Shown here: in pieces, positions 18,472-27,544 of the stretch | Position numbering within the stretch: position 1 is the first letter of the stretch | Layout: each line of letters begins with the position of its first letter | Assembly: GCF_013284035.1 (NCBI RefSeq) | Contig: NZ_CP054141.1 | Coordinates: 3,782,001 to 3,846,000, forward strand | Length of the DNA stretch: 64,000 bases | Direction of reading: 5' to 3' | DNA from: Flavobacterium sp. M31R6 | Lineage (GTDB): Bacteria > Bacteroidota > Bacteroidia > Flavobacteriales > Flavobacteriaceae | Notes under the pieces: generated by a model | What the model was told of the DNA's origin: nothing | The model's database searches: none | The model's input: only the letters and a program-made list of their open reading frames with translations | Made by a program: the position numbers and the translations under genes

Positions 18472-19731
18472 ATGAATTTTAAAACTATTTTGAAATCGAA
18501 AATCATATTTCTACTAATCCTTTTTTATTCCCAAACAATTCTTTCCCAAGGGGGAGAAAAAATAGAAGAAGAAAAGAAACGCCCACTGCGCTCCATTGTT
18601 GATTTATTTACAAAAGAAGATACTCTAAAAATAAGCAAACCGGATTCCAAAACAAATTTAATTGCATTTCCCACATTAGGTTATCAGCCCGCAAATGGTT
18701 TTACACTTGGGTTTATAAGCCAATTTAGTTTTAAATTAAAGCCAGAAAACAAAATTTCATTACTTTCGGGAGGAGCATCCTACAGCACCCAAAAACAAGT
18801 CCTGACTTATCTGAAAAACAATATGTACATCAGTAATGACAAGTTCTACTTTAGCGGTGATTTTCGTTATTATATATTCTCACAATCCAATTTTGGTCTA
18901 GGAACAGATATTATCCCTTGGGGCACAGAATTTAAAGATTTTAATTTTAGCTCTATAGAGCAGCCTATGAATTACAATTACTTTAAATTCCATGAAACAG
19001 TATCCTACAACATCTTTCCCTCTTTTTTTATTGGATTAGGAATACATTTTGACAGTTATTCCAACATCGATGACAAACTTTTGGATGTTGCCAACGAACA
19101 GTACACCTACCATTATAATTATTCAAAAAAATATGGATTTAGCGATAAGAATTATGCTGTCAATGGGATGAGTCTAAATTTGATATACGACACTAGGGAT
19201 AACCTAATAAACACCAATAAAGGTTTGTTTCTGAATATGAATTACCGCTACAATCCGCAAACCGATCTTAACAGACACAGCAGTTCCACTTTATTACTTG
19301 AATCCAGATATTTTATACCTCTCAGCAAAATAAACAAACAATACGTTCTAGGTTTTTGGGCTTATGGCCAGTTTTTAGCTAGCGGTAAACTCCCCTATTT
19401 AAATCTTCCTGCCATTGGTTGGGATCAAAACAGCCGAAGCGGGAAAGGGTATACGCAAGGGCTTTTTAGAGGCACAAACCTTGTGTATTTTGAAAGCGAA
19501 TATCGTTTCCCAATTACCAAAAATCAAATGATCAGCGGAACAGTATTTGCCAATGCCACAACAGCTAGTGATATTGACAAAAACCTCAACTTATTCGAAT
19601 CTATTCAGCCCGCGATTGGAATAGGATTGCGAGTTCTGCTAGACAAAGACACGCTAACCAATTTTATCGTCAATTTTGGTCTCGGACGCGATTCACAAAC
19701 ATTCTATTTTAATGACGGAGAAGGATTTTAA
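18472..19731 (+). CDS. BamA/TamA-family outer-membrane barrel, second copy
   Basis: 419 residues with a signal peptide ending TILSQGG. As in the protein at 13072, the mature chain is essentially only the D15-type barrel: YDTRDNLINTNKGLFLNMNYR, GWDQNSRSGKGYTQGLFRG and VNFGLGRDSQTFYF near the end, with no room for POTRA repeats beyond a short disordered N-terminal segment (EEEKKRPLRSI). It is a separate single gene 170 nt after the small barrel gene. Confidence 0.8.
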   Translation: MNFKTILKSKIIFLLILFYSQTILSQGGEKIEEEKKRPLRSIVDLFTKEDTLKISKPDSKTNLIAFPTLGYQPANGFTLGFISQFSFKLKPENKISLLSGGASYSTQKQVLTYLKNNMYISNDKFYFSGDFRYYIFSQSNFGLGTDIIPWGTEFKDFNFSSIEQPMNYNYFKFHETVSYNIFPSFFIGLGIHFDSYSNIDDKLLDVANEQYTYHYNYSKKYGFSDKNYAVNGMSLNLIYDTRDNLINTNKGLFLNMNYRYNPQTDLNRHSSSTLLLESRYFIPLSKINKQYVLGFWAYGQFLASGKLPYLNLPAIGWDQNSRSGKGYTQGLFRGTNLVYFESEYRFPITKNQMISGTVFANATTASDIDKNLNLFESIQPAIGIGLRVLLDKDTLTNFIVNFGLGRDSQTFYFNDGEGF

Positions 19732-19779
19732 ATCTTAATTCTATTGCAAATTTTGAAGCAGAAAGATTTGGCTTTTTTA

Positions 19780-19900
19780 GGCAACATCGTCCCGCACACG
19801 AGGCGAAAGCCGAACTGGCGAAGCAATCCGTTGCAATCTTGTTTGCCTCCCGATAGCCATCGGGACCGGCAAACAAGGATTTTCATTACTATCGGGGCTA
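19780..19900 (-). repeat. Family 1 structured repeat, copy E, with inserted module
   Basis: On the minus strand: TAGCCCCGATAGTAATGAAAATCC, a hairpin with TTGTTTGCC/GGCAAACAA arms and a second CCCGAT/ATCGGG helix inside, GATTGCAACGGATTG, then the TTCGCCAGTTCG-GGC-TTTCGCC-TCGTGTG module (about 19795-19829), then CGGGACGATGTTGCC. Here the module sits in the 3' half, not the 5' half as in copy D. Confidence 0.8.
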
Positions 19901-19994
19901 AAGAGAGAGATTTTGCTTTTTTGCCATCATTAAAGAAAGAAAAACAGTAATAATCGAATTCAGTTTTTAACAAAAAATAAGTATCGGTTTTTAC

Positions 19995-20002
19995 TATATT
20001 TG
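19995..20002 (+). promoter_or_regulatory. -7 box before the FKBP pair
   Basis: TATATTTG, a consensus match, 26 nt before the first FKBP start codon. Confidence 0.5.
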
Positions 20003-20028
20003 CGCTTTAAAAAAAACAACCCATTTCT

Positions 20029-20511
20029 ATGAAACATCTATTATCTGCCCTTGTGGCCTTGACTCTTCTTATCTCTTGTAACAAAAATAAAGAAGTAACA
20101 AACGAAGTAACAAAAGAAACACCAGTTGATTACGTTGCCAAAAACGACAAAGAAATCACAGATTACCTGGCTAAAAATAATTTAACAGCCGAAAAAAGCG
20201 AGTCTGGTTTGTACTATATAATTAAAGAACCTGGAACTGGAGCGCAACCTACCGCTACATCAAATGTAACTGTAGCTTACAAAGGTTATTTCACGAACGG
20301 AAATGTATTTGACGAAAGTAAACCAGAGGGAATTTCTTTTGGCTTGGATCAAGTGGTAAAAGGATGGACTGAAGGTATTCCTCATTTCAAAGCCGGAGGT
20401 AGCGGTATTCTTTTGGTACCAGCTCATTTAGGATATGGAAATGAAACGATGGGACCTATTCCTGGAGGTTCAGCACTTATATTTGATGTAAAATTAATTT
20501 CGGTAAACTAA
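20029..20511 (+). CDS. FKBP-type peptidyl-prolyl isomerase lipoprotein
   Basis: 160 residues: lipoprotein leader with Cys17 in LLISCNKN, a 40-residue linker, then an FKBP domain (about 62-160) with VTVAYKGYFTNGNVFDES, the Trp-Glu-Gly-Ile of GWTEGIPHFKAGG, and LIFDVKLISV at the end. It would isomerise prolyl bonds of exported proteins in the periplasm. First of a tandem pair. Confidence 0.93.
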   Translation: MKHLLSALVALTLLISCNKNKEVTNEVTKETPVDYVAKNDKEITDYLAKNNLTAEKSESGLYYIIKEPGTGAQPTATSNVTVAYKGYFTNGNVFDESKPEGISFGLDQVVKGWTEGIPHFKAGGSGILLVPAHLGYGNETMGPIPGGSALIFDVKLISVN

Positions 20512-20557
20512 ATCAATTTTTCGCATAAAAGTAAATTGAATAACAATGCCCATTTCT

Positions 20558-21022
20558 ATGAAACACTTATTATCTGCCCTTGTGGCCTTAACTCTTTTTA
20601 TTTCTTGTTCTTCTTCCAATGACAAAGAAGAAAACATTGATTATGTTGCCAGAAACGACAAAGAAATCACAGATTATCTGGCCAAAAATAATTTAACTGC
20701 ACAAAAAAGCGAGTCTGGTCTTTATTATATAATTAAAGAACCCGGAACAGGAACACAACCTAGTACAACTTCAAATGTAACAGTAGCCTACAAAGGATAT
20801 TACACCAGCGGAACTATATTTGATCAAAGTTCAGACGCAGGGATTTCTTTTGGTCTAAACCAAGTGATTAAAGGCTGGACAGAAGGCATTCCTTATTTCA
20901 AAACTGGAGGCAGCGGTATTCTTTTGATACCCGCACATTTAGCATACGGGAATTATGATTATCGAGGTATTCCCGGAGGTTCGATACTTATTTTTGACGT
21001 TAAATTAATTTCGGTAAATTAA
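20558..21022 (+). CDS. FKBP-type peptidyl-prolyl isomerase lipoprotein, tandem copy
   Basis: 154 residues from the ATG at 20558, chosen because it lines up with the start of the first copy (the shared CCCATTTCTATGAAAC block spans both starts); an in-frame ATG 12 nt upstream is less likely. It has a lipoprotein leader ending ISC and an FKBP domain with GWTEGIPYFKTGG. It differs from the first copy mainly in the linker after the leader, which has lost the KNKEVTNEVTK stretch, and in YDYRG in the late loop. Confidence 0.92.
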   Translation: MKHLLSALVALTLFISCSSSNDKEENIDYVARNDKEITDYLAKNNLTAQKSESGLYYIIKEPGTGTQPSTTSNVTVAYKGYYTSGTIFDQSSDAGISFGLNQVIKGWTEGIPYFKTGGSGILLIPAHLAYGNYDYRGIPGGSILIFDVKLISVN

Positions 21023-21060
21023 ACACATTCATCCAAGAGAAATTAAATTTCGGTCACAAT

Positions 21061-21109
21061 AAAAACAAAAACCACAACAGAATCCAATTCTGTTGTGGTT
21101 TTTGTTTTT
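21061..21109 (+). terminator. Long terminator after the FKBP pair
   Basis: A perfect 22-bp stem (21061-21082 and 21088-21109) with a TCCAA loop and T-rich right arm. Same stem core (ACCACAACA) as the terminator at 17606. Confidence 0.88.
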
Positions 21110-21470
21110 GAGCTGAATAACACATTATTGATTAAAGTAAAATATAAAATTAATTGTCGCCTAAGCCAATGCTGATTGAACTATAGTAAAACAATTATTC
21201 TCCAAATTCTCTTGTCATTTACTACAAAAAACCAAAAATAACTACTTTTATGCAAAATCTTATTACTTTGAACGGCACATGCATTTACTGGTAAAAAAAC
21301 AACAACTAAAAAAGGTTTGCTCAAAATAAAATCCTTAAATTTACTATTGATTCTTACAGATTCTATTGCAATTTGGAAAAGTAGCACTACGACAACAAAA
21401 CCTGATATTCAATCAGTTAATTAACTTTATTTATTTTTTAATCATTCACACTTACTTATACGTGACTATT

Positions 21471-21914
21471 ATGGAAAATTTTAGTTTAAGACCGAAAGGA
21501 AATTTCACTTGGACTGCCGAATACAGAGAATTATACATTCTCACCGAACATTGGCAGTCAGATTTGAAGTTCTATAAAGAGGATTTGAACTTTTTGTATC
21601 ATCTTGTTGACAAATATTTTATTTCACTGATCAACAAAGAAAATCTGGGAGAAATGAGAATTCTATCATCCGGTTTGTCTGAAACAAACATAAACTGTGA
21701 AAGACTACTAGAGAAAACATCCAAACATTTGACCCATTTAACAGAACTAATTGATGATCCATTTAAATATGACTCTCATAAATTTAGAAGCGAGCACGAA
21801 GAATTAGAAAATGAGATTTCCTCTTTTATTAAAAAATTTCGAAAAATAAAACAAGAAACCTTCGCGGATATGGAACAAGTTATTCAAAAAGAAGTCAAAA
21901 AATTAACCCCTTAG
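21471..21914 (+). CDS. Hypothetical all-helical cytosolic protein
   Basis: 147 residues from the ATG at 21471; an upstream frame extension lacks coding character. No signal peptide or membrane segment. It starts MENFSLRPKGNFTWTAEYREL and is otherwise helical and charged, with likely coiled coils around residues 35-75 and 105-147. It resembles small Flavobacterium proteins of unknown role; no motif is recognised. It ends before the hairpin at 22008. Confidence 0.7.
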   Translation: MENFSLRPKGNFTWTAEYRELYILTEHWQSDLKFYKEDLNFLYHLVDKYFISLINKENLGEMRILSSGLSETNINCERLLEKTSKHLTHLTELIDDPFKYDSHKFRSEHEELENEISSFIKKFRKIKQETFADMEQVIQKEVKKLTP

Positions 21915-22007
21915 AGCAATTGCAAAACCAACTGAACGAGTTATTCGAAATATAACACCATTTTATAAGTAAAATATTTTCTAAGCTAGTAAAATACAGC
22001 AATAAAA

Positions 22008-22038
22008 AACCACAGCAAAATCCAATTATGCTGTGGTT
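22008..22038. terminator. Terminator between converging genes
   Basis: 10-bp arms AACCACAGCA / TGCTGTGGTT with an AATCCAATT-containing loop, between converging genes. Third member of the ACCACA-stem group. Confidence 0.75.
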
Positions 22039-22061
22039 CTTTATTTATAAAATATCAAATT

Positions 22062-23615
22062 TTACCAAGCAATCGGTCGATAATCTTTCAAGAATTTTCC
22101 GCACCAGTGTTTTCCTGTATTGATTCCGTCAAATAAAGGATCCATAACCCGAGCCGCTCCATCCACAATATCCAATGGTGGTTGAAAATCCTGTTCTTCC
22201 TGTTTTCGTTTGGCCAGTTCAGCTGGATCTTCATCGGTTACCCAACCAGTATCTACCGCATTCATAAAAATTCCGTCTTTTGCAAGAGTTCCTGCGGCAG
22301 TGTGTGTGAGCATATTCAAGGCGGCTTTGGCCATATTGGTATGTGGATGGCGGTCTTCCTTGAAATCACGATAAAACTTCCCTTCCATAGCCGAAACATT
22401 AATGATATGTTTTTTGCCCGTATTGTCTTTCTTCATTACTTCCGATAGACGGTTACACAACACAAAAGGTGCAACTGAATTCACTAGTTGTACTTCAATC
22501 ATTTCAGTAGTTTCTATTTGACCTAATTTCAATCGCCAACTATTTACTTTGCGCAAATCGACTTGTTGCAAATCAGCATCCAGTTCCCCTTCGGGAAAAA
22601 CTTCTTGTGTGACCAATGCATTATCAAAAGAATATGGAATTTGTGATAATTTGGCAGAAGCCCTTAAACCAATTCCAGGTTCGGGTCCGTGCCAAGTTAC
22701 CGGCATATTTTGATTCGAAGAAGCTCCTGCAGTCAATACTTTTAATTCTTCTAAACAATTGGCATGATCCAATAATAAATCTTGTGCTAGCTGTGGCAAA
22801 GAAGCAATTGGACACTCCTCATTTTCTATTAAATGAGTATAGAATCCTGCAGGTCTTCTCACGGTTTGTGCGGCATTGTTGATCAGAATATCCAATCGCC
22901 CGTATTTTTGTTCTATGAAATTGCAAAAAATCTCCACGCTCGGAATATGTCTTAAATCTAATCCGTGAATTTTCAATCGATGACCCCACTCCATAAAATC
23001 ATCTTCCTTGGAAAAACGCAAAGCCGAATCCACTGGAAAGCGAGTCGTGGCAACAACAGTCGCTCCACCGCGCAAAAGCATCAAAGTAATATGGTAGCCA
23101 ATTTTTAGGCGAGAACCCGTAATCACTGCAATTTGTCCTTTCACATCAGCCGTTTGAAAACGTTTGGCATAATTAAAATCGCCACAATCGGGACACATTG
23201 AGTCATAAAAATGGTGCATTTTGGTAAACTCCGTTTTGCACACATAACATTTTCTAGGCGTTTCAAGTTCCAACTGTTCTCTAGAAGCTAAATCATTTGA
23301 TGCCAAAAATTTTGGAGCCACAAAAATACTTGCTTCACGGGCAGAACGAATTCCGGTTTCCTTACGAGCCGTTCTATCTTTCTTTTCCTGCTTGCGTTTG
23401 GCCAATGCTTTTCCGTCCTTTTTTCTTTTAGCAAACTCATCTCTATCAGGACGTGAAAATTGCCCAGCTGCTTTGATTAAAGCGGTTCGTTGCTCTTTTG
23501 GTATTTCAAAAATCTGATCGGTATCCGTATTCAATTGCGTCAAAATAGCGATGCATTGATTTATTTCTTCCAATGTTATTGTCTTCCTGTCCTCTATTAT
23601 TTCCTCCATCATCAT
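22062..23615 (-). CDS. SDR-family oxidoreductase with N-terminal zinc ribbon
   Basis: About 517 residues from the first of three consecutive ATGs (23615, 23612, 23609). The longer frame to 23657 overlaps the -7 box at 23655-23662. A basic helical N-terminus (to about 100) is followed by CYVC...CPDC (Cys123, 126, 141, 144), a likely zinc ribbon, then a Rossmann domain with [13 protein letters not shown] (about 163-175) and the NNA motif. Near the end NVSA keeps the catalytic serine, but the expected YxxxK is TNMAK, so the tyrosine is replaced by threonine. Function unknown. Confidence 0.82.
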   Translation of the reverse strand: MMMEEIIEDRKTITLEEINQCIAILTQLNTDTDQIFEIPKEQRTALIKAAGQFSRPDRDEFAKRKKDGKALAKRKQEKKDRTARKETGIRSAREASIFVAPKFLASNDLASREQLELETPRKCYVCKTEFTKMHHFYDSMCPDCGDFNYAKRFQTADVKGQIAVITGSRLKIGYHITLMLLRGGATVVATTRFPVDSALRFSKEDDFMEWGHRLKIHGLDLRHIPSVEIFCNFIEQKYGRLDILINNAAQTVRRPAGFYTHLIENEECPIASLPQLAQDLLLDHANCLEELKVLTAGASSNQNMPVTWHGPEPGIGLRASAKLSQIPYSFDNALVTQEVFPEGELDADLQQVDLRKVNSWRLKLGQIETTEMIEVQLVNSVAPFVLCNRLSEVMKKDNTGKKHIINVSAMEGKFYRDFKEDRHPHTNMAKAALNMLTHTAAGTLAKDGIFMNAVDTGWVTDEDPAELAKRKQEEQDFQPPLDIVDGAARVMDPLFDGINTGKHWCGKFLKDYRPIAW

Positions 23616-23654
23616 AAAAATTCTGTTTCTGTTCGTGGGTAAATTCCAAGGGCG

Positions 23655-23662
23655 CAAAGATA
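23655..23662 (-). promoter_or_regulatory. -7 box of the zinc-ribbon SDR gene
   Basis: TATCTTTG on the minus strand, about 40 nt before the ATG cluster at 23609-23615. It argues against the longer reading frame. Confidence 0.5.
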
Positions 23663-23830
23663 GTCTTTTTAAAGTCTTAAAGTTTCAAAGTCATAAAGTC
23701 AAAAGCTGGAAATCACACCAATATCTTTATTTTTTTGACTCTTTAATAATTTTCGACTTTATGATTTTGGACTTTGGACAATTATCTTAGTATCTTCGCC
23801 AATCGTTTATAAAACCTTGATTGAGCTTTT

Positions 23831-24610
23831 ATGTTATTCCAAATCAAATCCTATATTAAATTTCTTTGGCATTCCAAAAACGAACACGCCGTTCATTCAC
23901 CATTTGTATTTAGCTTATTGACCAACTGTTTTTATAACAAAAAATTCAAATCGGAATATGTTCTTTTACGACAGTACCGAAGCGAACTTCTGCAAAACAA
24001 AAACACCATTGAAGTTACTGATTTTGGAGCGGGTTCCCGTGTTTTTAAATCCAATACGAGACAGATTGCGCAGATTGCCAAAACAGCAGGGATTTCAACC
24101 AAACGAGCTCAATTATTGTTTCGGATTGTGAATTATTTTAAGCCATCCTCGATTTTAGAAATAGGAACATCTTTAGGATTAGCCACTTCTGCCCTATCTT
24201 TAGGATATCCAGAAGCAAAAATCACAACGCTAGAAGGTTGTCCGGAAACAGCAAAACAAGCTCAATTGCAATTGCAAAAATTCAATTTCAATAATGTAGA
24301 ATGTGTCGTTACTGAATTTAAAAGCTACTTAGAAATCTGTAATCTAAAATCTGTAATCTATGATCTGATATACTTCGACGGCAACCATTCAAAAAAAGCT
24401 ACCATAGAATATTTCGAATTACTATTACCTACGATAACCAACGAAACAGTATGGATATTCGATGATATTCACTGGTCAGCAGAAATGGAAGAAGCTTGGG
24501 AAATCATAAAAAATAATCCGAAAGTAACCGTAAGTATTGACACATTTCAATGGGGACTGGTTTTCTTCAGATACGAACAACCCAAACAGCATTTTATAAT
24601 TAGAACTTAA
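23831..24610 (+). CDS. Class I SAM-dependent methyltransferase
   Basis: 259 residues. The Rossmann core starts with SSILEIGTSLGLATSALSLG (about 110-130, the SAM-binding GxSxG-like loop), then ITTLEG (acidic residue for the ribose) and IYFDGNH. It resembles O-methyltransferase-like proteins of Flavobacterium; the substrate is unknown. Within it, bases 24338-24367 repeat the intergenic word AATCTGTAATCT, encoding EICNLKSVIYDL just before the conserved DLIYFDG strand. It lies 23 nt before the carbonic anhydrase gene. Confidence 0.85.
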   Translation: MLFQIKSYIKFLWHSKNEHAVHSPFVFSLLTNCFYNKKFKSEYVLLRQYRSELLQNKNTIEVTDFGAGSRVFKSNTRQIAQIAKTAGISTKRAQLLFRIVNYFKPSSILEIGTSLGLATSALSLGYPEAKITTLEGCPETAKQAQLQLQKFNFNNVECVVTEFKSYLEICNLKSVIYDLIYFDGNHSKKATIEYFELLLPTITNETVWIFDDIHWSAEMEEAWEIIKNNPKVTVSIDTFQWGLVFFRYEQPKQHFIIRT

Positions 24611-24633
24611 CTTTTAAAATTTAAAATCACACC

Positions 24634-25263
24634 ATGGATATCAAACAAATTTTTGAGAACAATAAAAAATGGGTTGTCAAACAACTCGAAATGGACGAAC
24701 ATTATTTTGAAAAACTCTCAAAAGGACAAACTCCTGAATTTCTCTATATTGGCTGTTCAGATAGCCGAGTTTCTGCCGAAGAGCTTATGGGATTAGAACC
24801 TGGAGAGGTTTTTGTGCATCGCAATATTGCCAATATGGTCCCCAATACAGATCTAAATTCCATGTCGGTTATCAATTATGCGGTAGTGCAATTAAAAGTT
24901 AATCACATTGTAGTATGTGGACACTATGGCTGTGGCGGTGTACTTGCTGCCATGCAACAATCCGATTTGGGAATTTTAAATCCCTGGCTGAGAAACATTA
25001 GGGACGTTTACCGAATCCATCAAAAAACACTTGATGCAATAACTAACGAAGAGGAAAAATACAAAAGACTGGTCGAGTTGAATGTCCAGGAACAATGTAT
25101 CAATGTCATAAAAACTGCCGAAGTTCAAAAAGCATTCAAAGAAAGAGGTTTAAGAGTATATGGTTGGATTTTTGATATACACAGTGGTAAATTAATTGAT
25201 CTGAACATCAACTTTACAGAAATATTAAAGGACATCACTAAAATTTACAAAATTTCGAACTAG
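24634..25263 (+). CDS. Beta-class carbonic anhydrase
   Basis: 209 residues, cytosolic. Zinc ligands Cys41, His97 and Cys100 (YIGCSDSR and VVCGHYGCGG), and the Asp43-Arg45 dyad, are all in place. It interconverts CO2 and bicarbonate. It follows the methyltransferase gene by 23 nt and may share its transcript. A hairpin follows at 25311. Confidence 0.96.
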   Translation: MDIKQIFENNKKWVVKQLEMDEHYFEKLSKGQTPEFLYIGCSDSRVSAEELMGLEPGEVFVHRNIANMVPNTDLNSMSVINYAVVQLKVNHIVVCGHYGCGGVLAAMQQSDLGILNPWLRNIRDVYRIHQKTLDAITNEEEKYKRLVELNVQEQCINVIKTAEVQKAFKERGLRVYGWIFDIHSGKLIDLNINFTEILKDITKIYKISN

Positions 25264-25627
25264 CAATCGGTCAATTCATTAAAATCTATTCAATTTATAA
25301 CAAAAAAAAAGACAGTCACCCCCATGACTGTCAATTTTCATTTTGAATAACTAAATCTATAATAAATTATAGAACAAAAACTTTTCAAAATACAAAGTTA
25401 GAATAGATAACCTTAATCGTCCTTATAAACTTTTAATAAAGCAAACTTAAAGTATAAGAATCAAAACACAAAGAAAAAAATCGTTAAAATTCATATAAAA
25501 TAGACAAAATACACTATTTTATTTTTTTAACAGTTATTTAGCTACTAAATTAACAAAACTTGAATTAATATTTTCTTAAAAAATGACAACCATTTCTGAT
25601 TGCCATTTTCATTGAATCAATATTTAA
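25264..25627. other. Gene-free AT-rich stretch
   Basis: 364 bases between converging genes. It holds the hairpin at 25311-25332; the remaining ~290 bases are AT-rich with no open frame or repeat that I recognise. Confidence 0.55.
25311..25332 (+). terminator. Hairpin after carbonic anhydrase
   Basis: 8-bp arms GACAGTCA / TGACTGTC with a C-rich loop, followed by AATTTTCATTTTG. Confidence 0.7.
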
Positions 25628-26302
25628 TTACCCTTTTGCTTTTGCCATTTCATCAGATTTAGCCCCCATTCTATTCAAAGTATACATTGGTGCAAATTTC
25701 AATTTCAATGCAGCAATTTTATGGTTATCGCTTGAAGTAAGACCTTCATTTTCCACAGTGTTTTTTCTGCTGTCCAATGCTTCATACATCAACTTCACTT
25801 CGTCCCAATCCTCACGAGTGTAACTATCTTTGTTTTTATGGGCTGTATCCACAAACATTTGATAAACACCAAGTATATTTTTGGCATTTACCCAGTTAAA
25901 ATTCATATCATTCCCCACTTTTCCTTCTCCAAAAAGTGCATTTCTTAATCGTTGTTTTGGGCTATCAGCAATTTTAGCTTGATTTACAGCTTCTTCTTCA
26001 GCTATCATTTTAGCTTTCAATTCTTCATATTTCGCTCTACTAGCATTAATACGCTCTTGTGCTTTTATATCCTCTTTCAAATTCTGCAAAGCTGCTTCTG
26101 CTTCTGCATTTCGTAATTCATAAGTAGCTTGAATAGATTCCCAATTTTCTTTTGTCGCTACAGAGTCCATTTTTCCTAATGAATCAACATAGACAACATA
26201 AGTTTCTACTGACTTCTCAGCTTGTATTTTTTTTTCATCCTTACAAGATGAAAATCCCAAAGCAATTACTGCCATTCCCAATAATAATTTTCTAGTTTCC
26301 AT
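25628..26302 (-). CDS. Lipoprotein with two related helical repeats (DUF6565-like)
   Basis: 224 residues with a lipoprotein leader (LGFSSC, Cys20). Two similar segments, about 33-68 (YVVYVDSLGKMDSVATKENW) and 152-187 (YQMFVDTAHKNKDSYTREDW), suggest an internal duplication, joined by a charged coiled-coil linker. Located in the cell envelope; function unknown. A -7-like TAAATTTG lies upstream on the minus strand (26332-26339). Confidence 0.75.
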   Translation of the reverse strand: METRKLLLGMAVIALGFSSCKDEKKIQAEKSVETYVVYVDSLGKMDSVATKENWESIQATYELRNAEAEAALQNLKEDIKAQERINASRAKYEELKAKMIAEEEAVNQAKIADSPKQRLRNALFGEGKVGNDMNFNWVNAKNILGVYQMFVDTAHKNKDSYTREDWDEVKLMYEALDSRKNTVENEGLTSSDNHKIAALKLKFAPMYTLNRMGAKSDEMAKAKG

Positions 26303-26434
26303 AATATTTTATTTGTTTTACATTTCTTCATCAAATTTACCCCAAGTCATATCATATATAATTTATATGTGGTAATTATATAAACAATCAAAAAAATTCT
26401 GAAACAAATGAAAATCAGACAGTAATGATACATT

Positions 26435-26550
26435 TGGGCGTGACCCTCCGTAAAAACTACGGGTCGTGCTGTTCGTTCCCGCTTTTATTGAATTGCACCT
26501 TAAAAAGCGGTGCAATTCAATAAAGAGCTCCACTGCCATCACTCACGCAA
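26435..26550 (+). repeat. Family 2 structured repeat, copy F
   Basis: Closing stem GCGTGA (26438-26443) with TCACGC (26543-26548); a first hairpin CCGTA/TACGG (26448-26462); the shared GGGTCGTGCTGTTC; then a second hairpin of 16 perfect pairs (26484-26499 and 26509-26524); then CCACTGCCATC. Same plan as copy G at 43279. Confidence 0.75.
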
Positions 26551-26714
26551 AAAACTGCTATCAAACAAATTTGATTTAAATAAACACTTTAACATTAGAA
26601 TTAATCTCAGCCACGATGATATTGCATCCAATAAGATTGTAACAAAAATCCAACTATAACTACTTATCATAAATTAAAAAGTCTTTTGTACTTTTAAAAC
26701 CGAAAATCAACAAT

Positions 26715-26757
26715 CTACACACGAGCCCAAAGGGCGAACTGGCCAAGCAATCCAATA
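26715..26757 (-). repeat. Free-standing TTCGCCAGTTCG-type module
   Basis: On the minus strand GGATTGCTTGGCCAGTTCG, then GCCC-TTT-GGGC hairpin, then TCGTGTGTAG. It matches the modules inside copies D and E, but with a different stem that still pairs. It ends about 5 nt before the start codon of the ABC ATPase. Confidence 0.7.
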
Positions 26758-26762
26758 TTCTT

Positions 26763-27479
26763 ATGAAAAATCCACTTATAAAAATTACCAACATCAAACG
26801 AGACTTTGTACTTGGAGACGAAATTGTATATGTATTAAAAGGTATTGATTTAGAAATTAATAAAGGAGAATATGTAGCCTTAATGGGGCCTTCGGGATCT
26901 GGTAAATCTACACTAATGAATTTATTAGGTTGTTTGGACACACCTACCTCCGGAACTTACATTCTAAACGGAAAAGATGTGAGTCACATGAAAGACGACG
27001 AATTGGCCGAAATTCGAAACAAAGAGATTGGTTTTGTTTTTCAAACGTTCAACCTTTTACCGAGAACAACTGCACTTGATAACGTGGCTTTACCCATGAT
27101 TTATGCAGGCTATTCAAAAACAGAAAGGAATTTACGCGCGACCGAAGTACTGAATCAAGTAAATCTAGGCGACAGAATGGACCACCAACCCAATCAACTT
27201 TCAGGAGGGCAACGTCAACGTGTGGCAATCGCCAGAGCATTGGTCAACAAACCTTCTATTATTCTCGCCGATGAACCAACGGGAAATCTAGACAGTAAAA
27301 CTTCTTTAGAAATAATGAAACTTTTTGGAGACATTCATGCCAATGGAAACACCGTAATCCTAGTAACTCACGAAGAAGAAATCGCTGCTTATGCTCATCG
27401 TGTTATTCGATTGAGAGACGGAATCATTGAGAGCGATAGTGTGAAAGAACAGTATCGCGAAGAAACAGTATATAAATAA
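26763..27479 (+). CDS. ABC transporter ATP-binding protein, MacB/LolD type
   Basis: 238 residues with every ATPase motif: Walker [10 protein letters not shown] (about 41-49), Q-loop in FVFQTFNLL, signature [15 protein letters not shown], Walker [13 protein letters not shown] and the switch histidine in VTHEEE. It belongs to the MacB/LolD-type group that powers lipoprotein sorting, cell-division or antibiotic export systems. No permease gene is adjacent, so the partner is encoded elsewhere. Confidence 0.92.
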   Translation: MKNPLIKITNIKRDFVLGDEIVYVLKGIDLEINKGEYVALMGPSGSGKSTLMNLLGCLDTPTSGTYILNGKDVSHMKDDELAEIRNKEIGFVFQTFNLLPRTTALDNVALPMIYAGYSKTERNLRATEVLNQVNLGDRMDHQPNQLSGGQRQRVAIARALVNKPSIILADEPTGNLDSKTSLEIMKLFGDIHANGNTVILVTHEEEIAAYAHRVIRLRDGIIESDSVKEQYREETVYK

Positions 27480-27544
27480 ATCAGCTTAACACTTTTAGAA
27501 TTACCCTCTAAATAATTCCCCAAAACCTTAGAACCTAAACGCAA

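Larger units (their letters stand above)
26303..26762. other. Gene-free stretch holding family 2 and module repeats
   Basis: 460 bases between divergent genes. It contains family 2 copy F (26435-26550) and a free-standing family 1 module (26715-26757) immediately before the ABC ATPase start codon. No open frame is convincing. Confidence 0.6.
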
